Below are positions 25,338 through 33,920 of a stretch of DNA of 64,000 nucleotides, piece by piece; the first letter of the stretch is position 1; each line of letters begins with the position of its first letter. Under the pieces are notes generated by a model. The model was not told where the DNA came from. It was given only the letters and a program-made list of their open reading frames with translations, and ran no database searches. Source of the stretch: Sansalvadorimonas sp965221135 (GTDB lineage: Bacteria > Pseudomonadota > Gammaproteobacteria > Pseudomonadales > Endozoicomonadaceae); NCBI GenBank assembly GCA_965221135.1, contig CBDCRZ010000100.1, positions 930,001-994,000 on the forward strand, read 5' to 3'. The position numbers and the translations under genes are program-made.

Positions 25338-27314
25338 ATGGACGCACGCTTCTTGTTTTTAAAACAGCTTACTCATAGCTTTTCCTTAAAAAACCGGCAG
25401 TTACCTGAGACAGCCCGAACCGGCTGTGGAAAAAAGGTACTGGCTGCAATGGTTTTGGCGATCAGTGCCTCCGGGCCTGTCACAGCCGACAGTACGGTTT
25501 TGTTTAATCCCTGGGACGAAAATAATTCCACCGGGGAGGAACAGCAACGCCATAAACATGTCGTGCAGACTGGGGAATCGCTCAGCCTGATTGCAGATAT
25601 GTATGGAATTCCGGCAGCTCTGCTGGCTCATCATAATGGCTTGCCAGACCCGGAAAGCATTATGGTCGGACAAGTCATCTACCTGCCCGGCAATGAATAC
25701 CCTGAAGAGCTTCTATTACCGGAAGAGCCTACAGCGGCTGGTGGTGAATTAGCAGCCTCTCAACCTATGCTTCCTATGGAAGAGAGCAAGGCTCCCGCAA
25801 AACCAACAGGCGCTCCGGGTAACTTTGATGCACGCCCCTACGCTTATTTTGGTAATAGCGAGCCTGCAGCAGAGGTTCTCAAGAATTTTGCTGCCAACTA
25901 CAGCATTCCGGTGATTATCAGCCCCGGGGTGGATGGCGTGGTGAATGGCCGTATCGGCCCTCACTCTCCTGTTGAGTTTCTTAATGAAATCTCCCAGCTT
26001 CACGGGCTGATCTGGTATTTCGATGGCAATACGCTGTATGTCTACAGCAGTAATGAAATCGAGAAACAGATTCTCAATCTCGAATACCTCGGCACAGATG
26101 AATTCCGTAAGACGCTGATGGAAATTGGCATCTGGGACAGCCGCTTCTACTGGAAGTCCCGCCCCAGCGAAGGAATTATTTACCTCTCCGGCCCGCCACG
26201 TTATATGGAACTGGTGAGTCAAACGGCGCGCTTGCTGGATGCCAAGTCCGGTGACCGTCAGCGCAGCCGCCAGACAGTAAAAGTCTTCCCTCTGCGTTAT
26301 GCCTGGGCCGACGACAGAACCTTTAATTACCGCAATAAAGCCTTCACCGTGCCGGGTGTGGCCACAACCCTGCGCCAAATCGTACAGGGCGGAGGAATCA
26401 GCGCTCCGCCCGCAGCACCTTCACGCTCACTGCAAGGTATGAAAGGTGCAACACCCGCAGGGCCAGCTAATGCCCAGCAACCAGCCAAGCCGCAAGCGAG
26501 CCTGCCGGCTGAAAGTGTATTTATTAATGCCGACAGGCGCCTGAATGCGGTCATTATTCATGATCTTGAATCCAAGATGCCGATGTATGAGAGCCTGATT
26601 AATACCCTCGACAAGCCTCTGGCTCAGGTTGAAATCAGCGTGTCGATCATCGATATCAATACGAACAGCCTCGACCAGCTGGGTATTAACTGGCGACTCG
26701 GTAAAACCAGTGGAGACTTTGTTCGTTTTAACCCCTTTAAGACCGACAACGACTCTGCGGCAGCCAATACCTTCAGCACCATTATTAATATATCTTCCGG
26801 TAAGCTGCTGGCTCAGGTGAACCTGCTGTCTGATCAGGGCAATGCCAAGATCCTCTCCCGCCCCTCTGTGCTGACCCTGGACAACATGGAAGCCGTGCTC
26901 GATAACAGCCAGACCTTCTATGTCAAAGTGGCAGGACAGGAGTCTGCAGAACTGTTCCCTGTAACTTACGGCTCAGTACTACAGGTAACGCCACGAATCG
27001 TGGATGAAGTCACCGGTCGCAAGCTGCATCTCAGTGTGAATATCCAGGATGGTGCGCAGGCAGCGAATACTCAGGGCGCTGATAATATCCCCGTCGTGAA
27101 AAACAGCTCTATCAGCACACAGGCGGTGATTGATGAGAGTGAGAGTCTTCTGATTGGCGGGTATTTCATAGAAGAGACAACCGACACCCAGACCAAGATA
27201 CCTTTCCTTGGTGATATGCCGTTTGTTGGAGCTGCATTCAGAAATAAGAGAACAGATAAAAGAAAGAATGTTCGTCTATTTCTGATCACACCGAGAATCG
27301 TTAATCTGATGTGA
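25338..27314 (+). CDS. sctC: Type III secretion secretin SctC with an N-terminal LysM domain
   Basis: A 658-residue outer-membrane ring protein. An extended signal peptide region ends around VLAISASGPVTA (residue 50). Residues about 72-118 form a LysM peptidoglycan-binding module (HKHVVQTGESLSLIADMYGI ... VGQVIYLPG). The N0/N1 domains start near ARPYAYFGNSEPAAEVLKNF and include SIPVIISPGVDGVVNGRIG, typical for T3SS secretins; the C-terminal secretin barrel begins near AQVEISVSIIDINTNSLDQL and ends GDMPFVGAAFRN...RLFLITPRIV. SctC forms the pentadecameric outer-membrane channel. YscC and EscC do not carry LysM, which makes this architecture uncommon. Divergent from sctX, followed by the isochorismatase-like gene. 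Confidence 0.93.
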   Translation: MDARFLFLKQLTHSFSLKNRQLPETARTGCGKKVLAAMVLAISASGPVTADSTVLFNPWDENNSTGEEQQRHKHVVQTGESLSLIADMYGIPAALLAHHNGLPDPESIMVGQVIYLPGNEYPEELLLPEEPTAAGGELAASQPMLPMEESKAPAKPTGAPGNFDARPYAYFGNSEPAAEVLKNFAANYSIPVIISPGVDGVVNGRIGPHSPVEFLNEISQLHGLIWYFDGNTLYVYSSNEIEKQILNLEYLGTDEFRKTLMEIGIWDSRFYWKSRPSEGIIYLSGPPRYMELVSQTARLLDAKSGDRQRSRQTVKVFPLRYAWADDRTFNYRNKAFTVPGVATTLRQIVQGGGISAPPAAPSRSLQGMKGATPAGPANAQQPAKPQASLPAESVFINADRRLNAVIIHDLESKMPMYESLINTLDKPLAQVEISVSIIDINTNSLDQLGINWRLGKTSGDFVRFNPFKTDNDSAAANTFSTIINISSGKLLAQVNLLSDQGNAKILSRPSVLTLDNMEAVLDNSQTFYVKVAGQESAELFPVTYGSVLQVTPRIVDEVTGRKLHLSVNIQDGAQAANTQGADNIPVVKNSSISTQAVIDESESLLIGGYFIEETTDTQTKIPFLGDMPFVGAAFRNKRTDKRKNVRLFLITPRIVNLM

Positions 27315-27443
27315 GCTATCTGGTGAGCTACCTAAGCGGGCGGCATAACGACTGAATTATCTCTTGAGAGAATTGGACAACCCTGCCTGCCGCCATAACT
27401 ATTAAGCCTCTTAAAGACGCAGCACTCCGAGTCGTATTAGATC

Positions 27444-28133
27444 ATGACACTCCGATGGTTATGCGCTTTAGCACTGATTTTAGCAACAGGCTACAGCTCT
27501 GCTGAACTGAAAACCACTATCGCTACTATTGATGCTCTGTTAGCTCAGGGAAAAACGGTTGCCATACTGTTCATTGATATGCAAACAGGTTTTTCTAAAC
27601 GGTTTTGGGCCCCAGAAGCCTACCGTGTAATCACTGCACAGGCAGAATTACTCGACCACTTCTCGGGTAAAAAAGGGATCCACTTTATTGACGTGAACTA
27701 TCTGGAAGAAGGGCAGACCCTCACCTTTCTCCACCAAAAACTGCTCCGCAATAATTACTACCGTCTTCTGGTAAAAGATGAAGACAGCGCATTTGAGCAA
27801 AGGGAGTCCCTTCCTGTTGATGGGCCCGGTGCTAGCGCTAAAGAAATTAATACCTCTTTAAAGAACCACCTGCACAGCATTAAAGCCGAAGATGTCGTAA
27901 CCACTGGCTGCTTTGATGGGGGTTGTTTAATGCAAACGGCAGAAGACGCTCTGGAAGCCGGCTTTAATGTTTACGTGGATCGTAATCTGAATATTATTGA
28001 TGATATGTTCGACAAAAATATACCATCTGAGAGCGAACGACGGGGGATTGGAATTGCCTGGGATACATTAAAAGAGAATTATCCGGATACCCTCACTGTG
28101 ATACCTCCCGACTCCCCTGCCCCATGTGGTTAA
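27444..28133 (+). CDS. Exported isochorismatase-family cysteine hydrolase
   Basis: A 229-residue protein with a Sec signal peptide (residues 1-20, WLCALALILATGYSSA). The mature part is an isochorismatase-like fold with the expected Asp-Lys-Cys triad: Asp45 in ILFIDMQTGF, Lys111 in LLVKDEDSAF and Cys161 in TTGCFDGGCLMQTAEDAL. The family includes isochorismatases, nicotinamidases and N-carbamoyl hydrolases; most are cytoplasmic, so export to the periplasm is notable. It lies inside the T3SS locus, 129 bases after sctC on the same strand and convergent with sctL. Substrate and relation to secretion are unknown. Confidence 0.8.
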   Translation: MTLRWLCALALILATGYSSAELKTTIATIDALLAQGKTVAILFIDMQTGFSKRFWAPEAYRVITAQAELLDHFSGKKGIHFIDVNYLEEGQTLTFLHQKLLRNNYYRLLVKDEDSAFEQRESLPVDGPGASAKEINTSLKNHLHSIKAEDVVTTGCFDGGCLMQTAEDALEAGFNVYVDRNLNIIDDMFDKNIPSESERRGIGIAWDTLKENYPDTLTVIPPDSPAPCG

Positions 28134-28281
28134 CCCTCCCTGAATATCGACAACATCAGAGACAGCTCGAACTGTGTTCCATTTTTCATGGATAACTTTC
28201 CAGAATACGATTCACCAGCAACTATTTCATCTCCTAATGACAGTTTTAATTATAAAAACAATCGTTAAAATCAACAATAAA

Positions 28282-29073
28282 TTAAGTGAACCAGGTCGTA
28301 TCATCGTCCCGCTTGTTCTCAGACTGATCTGCCTCTTCAATCTTTTCTGCTTCATGTTTTTCAACATCAGCCGCGTCATTCAGCTCAGCAGTCTCACTGG
28401 GTGACGCAAGATGACCTTCCGTCCAGCTGGCATCCATCTTAATGTCATCCATGGAATGGGCAGTCAGCTGGCTGAAACGCTTTTTCAGCGCTTCCAGCTG
28501 AATATCAATGCTCGCATCCACCACCCCGATGCGGCTCTCCAGAATACAACTACCCGCTTTCAAGCGTGGATCAGACACTGGGTTCAACAGCCCGATACCT
28601 TTATAACCAGAGAGAATCTCACCAATACGCTCTTTCACATAAGCAAAATGGCTGGGCGGGACTCGAACAGTAACCTGACGTTCGTTACGCACATGTTGCA
28701 AACCGCTTTTGATAAGTCCGACCGTTAGCTTACGATCATCATAGTCATCAATAATTTTGCTGACCGCTGTCATCAGAATTTCAGCAAGTGAGGCTTCCAC
28801 ATCACTCAGGTAGTTGATGGACTGGTCCACCATCTTCAACATCTGCTCAGACTGCTCCATACGACTCTGCATCAGCCCTTCCTGATAACCTCTCTCTTTC
28901 TCCTGCTGAAAGGCTTCTTTAGCTTCTGCAATAATCAGGACAGCCTGCTCCCTGGCCTTGGCAATCAGGGTCGTGGACTTTTCAATGATTGAGTAATCCC
29001 GCGCCCGAATCACTCTTTGACCCGGTTGCAGATGGAAGTCCTGCTTGGTGATCGTGGTAATATTCAGGCTCAT
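28282..29073 (-). CDS. sctL: Type III secretion ATPase-regulator SctL
   Basis: A 263-residue FliH/YscL-type protein. An N-terminal segment (about 5-25) leads into a long Ala/Glu-rich helix (residues 35-75, including AKEAFQQEKERGYQEGLMQS), then the globular C-terminal domain with VRVPPSHFAYVKERI and CILESRIGVVDASIDIQLEA, the usual VIDASIDxQL motif. SctL forms the spokes that join the SctN ATPase to the SctQ pods. The last 45 residues are an additional acidic tail. Its start overlaps the sctK stop by four bases. It is the last gene of the long operon; sctN, normally next in Ysc loci in another operon, is not in the window. Confidence 0.9.
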   Translation of the reverse strand: MSLNITTITKQDFHLQPGQRVIRARDYSIIEKSTTLIAKAREQAVLIIAEAKEAFQQEKERGYQEGLMQSRMEQSEQMLKMVDQSINYLSDVEASLAEILMTAVSKIIDDYDDRKLTVGLIKSGLQHVRNERQVTVRVPPSHFAYVKERIGEILSGYKGIGLLNPVSDPRLKAGSCILESRIGVVDASIDIQLEALKKRFSQLTAHSMDDIKMDASWTEGHLASPSETAELNDAADVEKHEAEKIEEADQSENKRDDDTTWFT

Positions 29074-29726
29074 TTCGACATAAACTCTTTCATTAATTTA
29101 CGCAACATTATTCCCCCAAGACGTACGACCTCCGGCGAATACCCGGCTGCACCACCCGCGTAGAAATAATCCTTGCTGGCCATGGGAAACTTAAACAGCA
29201 GACGCTTCTGGAAAGCATCCGACTCTTTGCCAAATACTGTACCCAGTAACCGAACACCAGTCCTGAAGATATGTTTTTTTAACTCATCAGGAGCATTCCA
29301 GTTCATGGTGAAACCGGTATCAAAACTTTCAGGCAGGTTACCCGCAATAAACGGGCCTTTTTTAATGGCATAGTGATAACTGTCGAGTCCCAGACAGGAT
29401 TCCACAGCCAATCTCTCCTGACGCTTCACAATGCCTTTCAGCAGGGGCGCATTCAGTGCAAGCCCACCATGAAAAACGATTGGTGTCAGATAACGACGGC
29501 TGGCCAGAGCCAGTTTCTTTTCATCCCTTGAAAAGTCCATATCCGTATGCTGCGCCAGCCCATAAGCCTCGAGAATATGCTTTGAGGCCCAGTGTGCGCT
29601 GACAGCGTCCGCTTTCAGAAATTCGATAATGTCTTTATGGGGTAGGGCTTCCAGCCAGCTATCGTCGATATAGCTCGCCGGGCAGTAATTAAACTCGATA
29701 AGCGGGGTCAACTGCTCGGCATCCAT
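29070..29726 (-). CDS. sctK: Type III secretion sorting-platform protein SctK
   Basis: A 218-residue cytoplasmic protein. The opening (LIEFNYCPASYIDDSWL) and the region QKRLLFKFPMASKDYF match YscK-type SctK, which links the SctD inner-membrane ring to the SctQ pods. Position between sctJ and sctL is the same as in Yersinia yscJ-K-L. The start ATG shares a base with the sctJ stop (TGATG), and the end overlaps sctL by four bases, so the three are translationally coupled. Confidence 0.85.
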   Translation of the reverse strand: MDAEQLTPLIEFNYCPASYIDDSWLEALPHKDIIEFLKADAVSAHWASKHILEAYGLAQHTDMDFSRDEKKLALASRRYLTPIVFHGGLALNAPLLKGIVKRQERLAVESCLGLDSYHYAIKKGPFIAGNLPESFDTGFTMNWNAPDELKKHIFRTGVRLLGTVFGKESDAFQKRLLFKFPMASKDYFYAGGAAGYSPEVVRLGGIMLRKLMKEFMSK

Positions 29727-30556
29727 CAGCCTTCCCCAGCATTGTTCACCTCAACGGCATCCACTTCAATAGTGTCGTCATCAAGGTCATCCATCATCTC
29801 ATCATCTGGATTCTGTGTGCGCCACCAGAGCCAGAACAGCACACCACAACCCATCAGAGAGATCATAAGGAAAATAAACAGCGAACTCATCAGCAGCATT
29901 AACCGTGAAGCCGACTCAGGAGCCACATTAATAGAAAGCACCGACTCCAGCTCCTGCGGCAACAGCACCCGCTCGGGGGTGACCTGAGTGGACGGGAAGA
30001 GAGAAACAGTAATCTTGTCCAGAGAAAGCCCTTCAATACTGTTCGCCACCAGGGTTTTCACTTTGGGGACGAAGCCAGCCAGCTCCAGATCCGGCGTGTA
30101 TTTTATAAATACCGAGGCTGAAGACGGGAAGCTGTCTTCATGACCGCCCTGATCCTGCGGCAACACCACATGAACACGGGCAGTCAGCACACCATCAATC
30201 ATCGACAGAGTGGATGAGAGTTCCTGAGACATGGAATAGGTGTAACGTGCCTTTTCTTCCACAGGGGAAGAGATCAGGCTGTCTTTGGGGAAAATATCGC
30301 TGACTGAAGAAAAACGGTCTTTAGGAAGGCCGTTATTACGAAGAATTTTAATCGCTCTGGAGACATCATCCGTACCGACAGTCAGGGTTACTATCCCGTC
30401 CTTGTCGATGGCTTTATCTGCGGGAATATCATTATCCAGCAGGATAGACAGCATCTCGTTGCCTTCCCGCTCGGTGAGCCCGGTATAGAGTTGAACTTTA
30501 CAGCCCGACAGCAGCAACAGGCATAAGCTCAAAGCGATCATTCTAAATATTTTCAC
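29726..30556 (-). CDS. sctJ: Type III secretion inner-membrane ring lipoprotein SctJ
   Basis: A 276-residue YscJ/PrgK/EscJ-family protein. It has a lipoprotein signal peptide with lipobox LLLLSGC (Cys19), then KVQLYTGLTEREGNEMLSIL, ARVHVVLPQDQGGHEDSFPS and FIKYTPDL, all family signatures, in the two ring-building domains. A C-terminal membrane anchor (about 220-245) is followed by an acidic cytosolic tail. SctJ forms the 24-subunit inner ring with SctD. Located 75 bases after sctI. Confidence 0.94.
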   Translation of the reverse strand: MKIFRMIALSLCLLLLSGCKVQLYTGLTEREGNEMLSILLDNDIPADKAIDKDGIVTLTVGTDDVSRAIKILRNNGLPKDRFSSVSDIFPKDSLISSPVEEKARYTYSMSQELSSTLSMIDGVLTARVHVVLPQDQGGHEDSFPSSASVFIKYTPDLELAGFVPKVKTLVANSIEGLSLDKITVSLFPSTQVTPERVLLPQELESVLSINVAPESASRLMLLMSSLFIFLMISLMGCGVLFWLWWRTQNPDDEMMDDLDDDTIEVDAVEVNNAGEG

Positions 30557-30631
30557 AATCTCGTCCCGGAGTGCTCTTAACAGGGAGTGCTGTTAAAAGG
30601 GAGCGCTTTTTTAATAAACGATGATGCTCAA

Positions 30632-31060
30632 TTACTGCTGCTTCATCATCGTCTCGAGAGTCTGCGTTGACTTACCTACAACCTTACCGATGAGGTCTTC
30701 AGTCATCATAAGGTTTGTCATCGCCTTCTGAGTTTGAAACATGTCCTTCATGCTCATGATGTCTTCCGAACCCAGCATGTTATCGATTTTTTGGTGACGC
30801 CCATCAATATTCTCTTTCATACCCTGAAAAGCATTCAGGATGCGATCCCCCAGATTCTCTGGAGCTTCTTTCAGGGCAACCTGACTGCCATTAAGGTTTG
30901 TGGTGCTCTCGTTTTTGAAGTTTTGCGCCATTTCGGCATCAAAATTCTTAGCATCCCGTTCATCAGGCTTCTCTGTAAGCTTGTCGAATTGTTGTTGATC
31001 CTGTTTCTTGAGCGCCTTCTCAGTAACAGAACCAATATTATTTATTCCCGGGCCAGACAT
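30632..31060 (-). CDS. sctI: Type III secretion inner rod protein SctI
   Basis: A 142-residue protein directly upstream of sctJ, as yscI is upstream of yscJ. The C-terminal helix region MKDMFQTQKAMTNLMMTEDL, ending VGKSTQTLETMMKQQ, matches the YscI/EscI C-terminal pattern (SVxMxxxLMxxQxxLxxxxLxxxLxxKVxxKxxQxLxTLL). The N-terminal half is polar and includes RDAKNFDAEMAQNF, the usual FxxAL-type motif. The protein polymerises as the inner rod/adaptor and takes part in switching substrate class. Gap of 120 bases from sycN leaves room for an internal promoter. Confidence 0.8.
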   Translation of the reverse strand: MSGPGINNIGSVTEKALKKQDQQQFDKLTEKPDERDAKNFDAEMAQNFKNESTTNLNGSQVALKEAPENLGDRILNAFQGMKENIDGRHQKIDNMLGSEDIMSMKDMFQTQKAMTNLMMTEDLIGKVVGKSTQTLETMMKQQ

Positions 31061-31180
31061 GACACCTGCTCCTTCTTCAACATCGGGCTATCAAAATAAG
31101 TCTAGACAATGGTTATTAACAAACAGGTCGGCAAAAGCTGGCACATATTGATATGAAAAAGTATTTTTGAGCTCATATTG

Positions 31181-31555
31181 TTATGAGGGAGACAAAATCT
31201 CCTGAAGTTTCATCAAATGTTGCAAAATACTCTCTATATCCGGACCAGTGATTCGCTCTGTTGTCATAAAAACCATAAACAGTATTTGGTTCCCATCTTT
31301 CAGGCCGCACTGGGTGTCAAACTTTCGGCTTTGATTGAAGTGACATAACTCCAGCGCTTTCTCCAGAATCGCGTTTATATTGTGCTCGGGATGTTCCCTG
31401 AGCAAATAAAACGCGACACCCTTCTCAACCAGCTCAATATAGAAGGTTCCACCCGTTTCAAAGGCATGCTGAACACGGCCAGATTCAGGCAGCGACATAT
31501 CCACACCCATGGTGCGATGAAAATCCTTAACTGCAGCCTCAACCTGCTCACGCAT
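31181..31555 (-). CDS. sycN: SycN-like type III secretion chaperone
   Basis: A 124-residue class I (CesT-fold) chaperone. Its opening VEAAVKDFHRTMGVDMSLPE and its end ILQHLMKLQEILSPS align by eye with Yersinia SycN (IISHFCQDLGV... and LLRLQQEVLAP). SycN, with YscB, binds the N-terminal part of YopN and promotes gatekeeper export. Here it follows TyeA by 17 bases, so the order sctW-tyeA-sycN equals yopN-tyeA-sycN. A yscB homologue is not seen in the window. Confidence 0.75.
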   Translation of the reverse strand: MREQVEAAVKDFHRTMGVDMSLPESGRVQHAFETGGTFYIELVEKGVAFYLLREHPEHNINAILEKALELCHFNQSRKFDTQCGLKDGNQILFMVFMTTERITGPDIESILQHLMKLQEILSPS

Positions 31556-31572
31556 GCTTCAAGCCCTCAACC

Positions 31573-31911
31573 TTAAATATCGAAGTCCATATCAAAATCA
31601 TCTTCATCATCCTCAAGCTCTTCCTCTTCCTCCTGCTCGATGATGTCATCCAGTGCTTCCTGTGAGGCTTCCAGGATATTTTCCCGGTGCTCCGCCTCTT
31701 TAAAATACTGATCAGGGATTTTCCGGTAGGTTTCCAGCACCTGATTCAGAACAAATATCTTCACTGCCAGATTGTCATCCGGTATACCCATTTTTCCGGG
31801 AATAGCTTCAATATCACTGGATGAGATCCAACGCTGGTTTAACAGTCGAAGTATCTCTTCAATCAGCACGCCGTCATTCACGGGTGAACTGTTCTGTTGT
31901 ACATCAGGCAT
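31573..31911 (-). CDS. tyeA: TyeA-like T3SS gatekeeper subunit
   Basis: A 112-residue protein. EILRLLNQRWISSSDIEAIP and the pattern VLETYRKIPDQYFKEAEHRENIL align by eye with TyeA ([20 protein letters not shown] and [21 protein letters not shown]). The C-terminal tail is extremely acidic (Glu/Asp run through residues 90-110), longer than in TyeA (92 residues). TyeA binds the C-terminal part of YopN and with it plugs the export gate before host contact. The start lies within the end of sctW (8-base overlap), so translation is coupled; fused YopN-TyeA proteins are known in other species. Confidence 0.85.
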   Translation of the reverse strand: MPDVQQNSSPVNDGVLIEEILRLLNQRWISSSDIEAIPGKMGIPDDNLAVKIFVLNQVLETYRKIPDQYFKEAEHRENILEASQEALDDIIEQEEEEELEDDEDDFDMDFDI

Positions 31912-32761
31912 TAGCAGCCACCATTTTCGCTACCATCAATTCATTATTACGGCTGTTTTCAACGGTTGTCTGCAGTCCGTACATCACTTCCAGACGGCTG
32001 CGAATATGATTCAGCTGGGTACTGTCTACGGACTGGGTCAAAGACTTGAGTTCTACTGCCAGTGCCTCCCGTAACCAGGTAATGCCCTTATCAATATCCT
32101 GATAACCACACTTTTCTTTGGCAAACTGGTAGGCTTCCAAGGGGTGTGTAAAGTCCGGAACATCCAGCCCTTTTCGCCAGATATCTCTTAGCTGTTGAGT
32201 GGAACCAAAGCCGGATGATTCTGCATACTCAGCAGCGGCTTTTGAAACATTGATACCGGACTGAATATCTTTCTTATTCCCGGTGTAGAAATCGCTGTTA
32301 TAGCCCAGCAGCTTGTCGGCCAGGTTGACATCACCTTCTTCCCTCAACTCTTTAATAAGAGCTTCCATAGCAAGATACTGATGGCTGGGATCACCGGAGT
32401 ATTCATCGGCAAACTGTTTGATCTGATCTTCTGTTAACTCGCCGTTTTTACTAGCGTTCTTCAGCTGCTGAAGGAACTGACTGGTTTTACCCTTATCGGG
32501 CATATCCGGCATGGTTTCCTTAATTCGTTCCAGCTGCTCGTTAAGAGTGCTTTTTTTCTTCTCTTCTGGTTTCTTCTTGGTTGGACGCGTAGATGAAACA
32601 GCAGCAGCCATCTCTTCTAAAAAACTTTGATCCGCAGGGGAAGAGGCAACAGCACCGAACTGGCTATGGTTACCATTAACAGTCTTGGGGGAAGAATCCT
32701 GACTGACAGGCAGGGAGCTATCGGGCCCGGCAGGGCCTCCTACACCACCTAGAGAATTCAT
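31904..32761 (-). CDS. sctW: Type III secretion gatekeeper SctW (YopN/InvE/HrpJ family)
   Basis: A 285-residue protein with a disordered, secreted-type N-terminus (Gly/Ser-rich for 60 residues) and helical HrpJ-domain body. SGDPSHQYLAMEALIKELRE matches the DPxxQYxALxxLxxxL motif of YopN-family gatekeepers. The C-terminal half (VPDFTHPLEAYQFAKEKCGY, LREALAVELKSL) fits the second X-bundle. It blocks early release of effectors and favours translocators, acting with TyeA and SycN encoded immediately downstream. Confidence 0.85.
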   Translation of the reverse strand: MNSLGGVGGPAGPDSSLPVSQDSSPKTVNGNHSQFGAVASSPADQSFLEEMAAAVSSTRPTKKKPEEKKKSTLNEQLERIKETMPDMPDKGKTSQFLQQLKNASKNGELTEDQIKQFADEYSGDPSHQYLAMEALIKELREEGDVNLADKLLGYNSDFYTGNKKDIQSGINVSKAAAEYAESSGFGSTQQLRDIWRKGLDVPDFTHPLEAYQFAKEKCGYQDIDKGITWLREALAVELKSLTQSVDSTQLNHIRSRLEVMYGLQTTVENSRNNELMVAKMVAANA

Positions 32762-32779
32762 GCCGGGCTCTCCGTCCTG

Positions 32780-33892
32780 TTAAATATTTCGGGTAATATT
32801 CTGCTGGGTCTGCAGATACTGACTCCAGGTTTGTGAAAAAGTATCCCGGGCCTTGGAAGAAAGCTCCTGAGCTACCTGCATCTGATCCTGCTCTGTCTGT
32901 TTGATAAAGCGTGCCTGCTCTTCTTCCGCACGCAGCTCAGTGGAGGCGGCTTCATGCATACCGGCTTTATATTGCAACGTTGAAGAACCGGCTTCACCCA
33001 GACCTTCAAACATCTTACCCATCGCACTCCACTGCTGAGCTATCATATCGCCCGGGTGAGCCGTTGAACCAGCCTGAGCAGCTGCCTGGTCAGCCTTCAA
33101 ACCTTTCATGGAACCGGCCATGGTCAAAGAAGCCGAGGCCATTTTCACTGCACCACTGACACAACCGGCAACCAGTTTGGCCGCAGCAGCGTTTCGTTGT
33201 TCCTGTGCCTGGGCTTTGATCTTTTCAACCACCAATTCGTTGGCTGCGTTACGACCCTGACGGCTCATCTGTCGCTGATCTACGCCCATCTTATGAAACA
33301 AGGCCATCAACATAAAGAAGTGGTTCATCGTGCCCACTTCATCATCACCTGTAATCAGTGGTTCTCCATCCACGAAAGCTTCCATGCCCTCCTTCCCACT
33401 AGACTTAAACACAACTTCTTGACCTTCCATATTAAGGGTCAGTGCCTTCTGCTTGGCATCAAAACTGTATTCATCACCATCAACTGTGCCTTTGAAACCT
33501 GTCTCTGTCATATTCACAGTAATGTTATCGGCACCTTTACCGGGCTTCATCTCATGGTTTGATTTTCCTGCTTTTTTGAGCATTTCTTTCATGCCACCTG
33601 GAGAGGTATCTTCTCCAGCCACCAGCTGATCAAGGCTGCCCATAGCCGCCTGAAAAGAAGCAACCGTTGGATCTTGATTGGGCACATTCAAAACGGGCTT
33701 GGGAATACCCTGAGAGCCCCCGGTTTGAACCTTACCTCCATTACTCTTGCCTATTTGCAGGTTTTCACCTCTGAGATGCCCTGCTCTCGCACCTCTTCTG
33801 GCTCGAGATGATTTAGCCTCATGAGCGCTGCCGGTTTTCCCGGGCTGGTCAAGTTGTACCGGGTTATGGTTTTGATCAATTCTGACACCCAT
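32780..33892 (-). CDS. sctB: Minor translocator SctB (YopD/IpaC/EspB-like)
   Basis: A 370-residue protein with a polar N-terminus, one hydrophobic segment at about 236-262 (KLVAGCVSGAVKMASASLTM) and a C-terminal amphipathic helical region. The part SSTLQYKAGMHEAASTELRA and following helix resemble the C-terminal coil of YopD-family proteins. Residues 121-182 form an unusual beta-rich insertion (ITVNMTETGFKGTVDGDEYS). It ends NITRNI. With SctE it forms the pore in the host membrane and would be held by the SycD chaperone. Gene order SycD-SctE-SctB equals lcrH-yopB-yopD. Confidence 0.82.
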   Translation of the reverse strand: MGVRIDQNHNPVQLDQPGKTGSAHEAKSSRARRGARAGHLRGENLQIGKSNGGKVQTGGSQGIPKPVLNVPNQDPTVASFQAAMGSLDQLVAGEDTSPGGMKEMLKKAGKSNHEMKPGKGADNITVNMTETGFKGTVDGDEYSFDAKQKALTLNMEGQEVVFKSSGKEGMEAFVDGEPLITGDDEVGTMNHFFMLMALFHKMGVDQRQMSRQGRNAANELVVEKIKAQAQEQRNAAAAKLVAGCVSGAVKMASASLTMAGSMKGLKADQAAAQAGSTAHPGDMIAQQWSAMGKMFEGLGEAGSSTLQYKAGMHEAASTELRAEEEQARFIKQTEQDQMQVAQELSSKARDTFSQTWSQYLQTQQNITRNI

Positions 33893-33920
33893 AGCTCTAC
33901 TCCCTTAAAGCTAAATTCTG

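Noticed and set aside
28188..28268. Short plus-strand frame of 26 codons between the isochorismatase-like gene and sctL
   Set aside because: No convincing ribosome-binding site and no similarity that I recognise; length is within chance.
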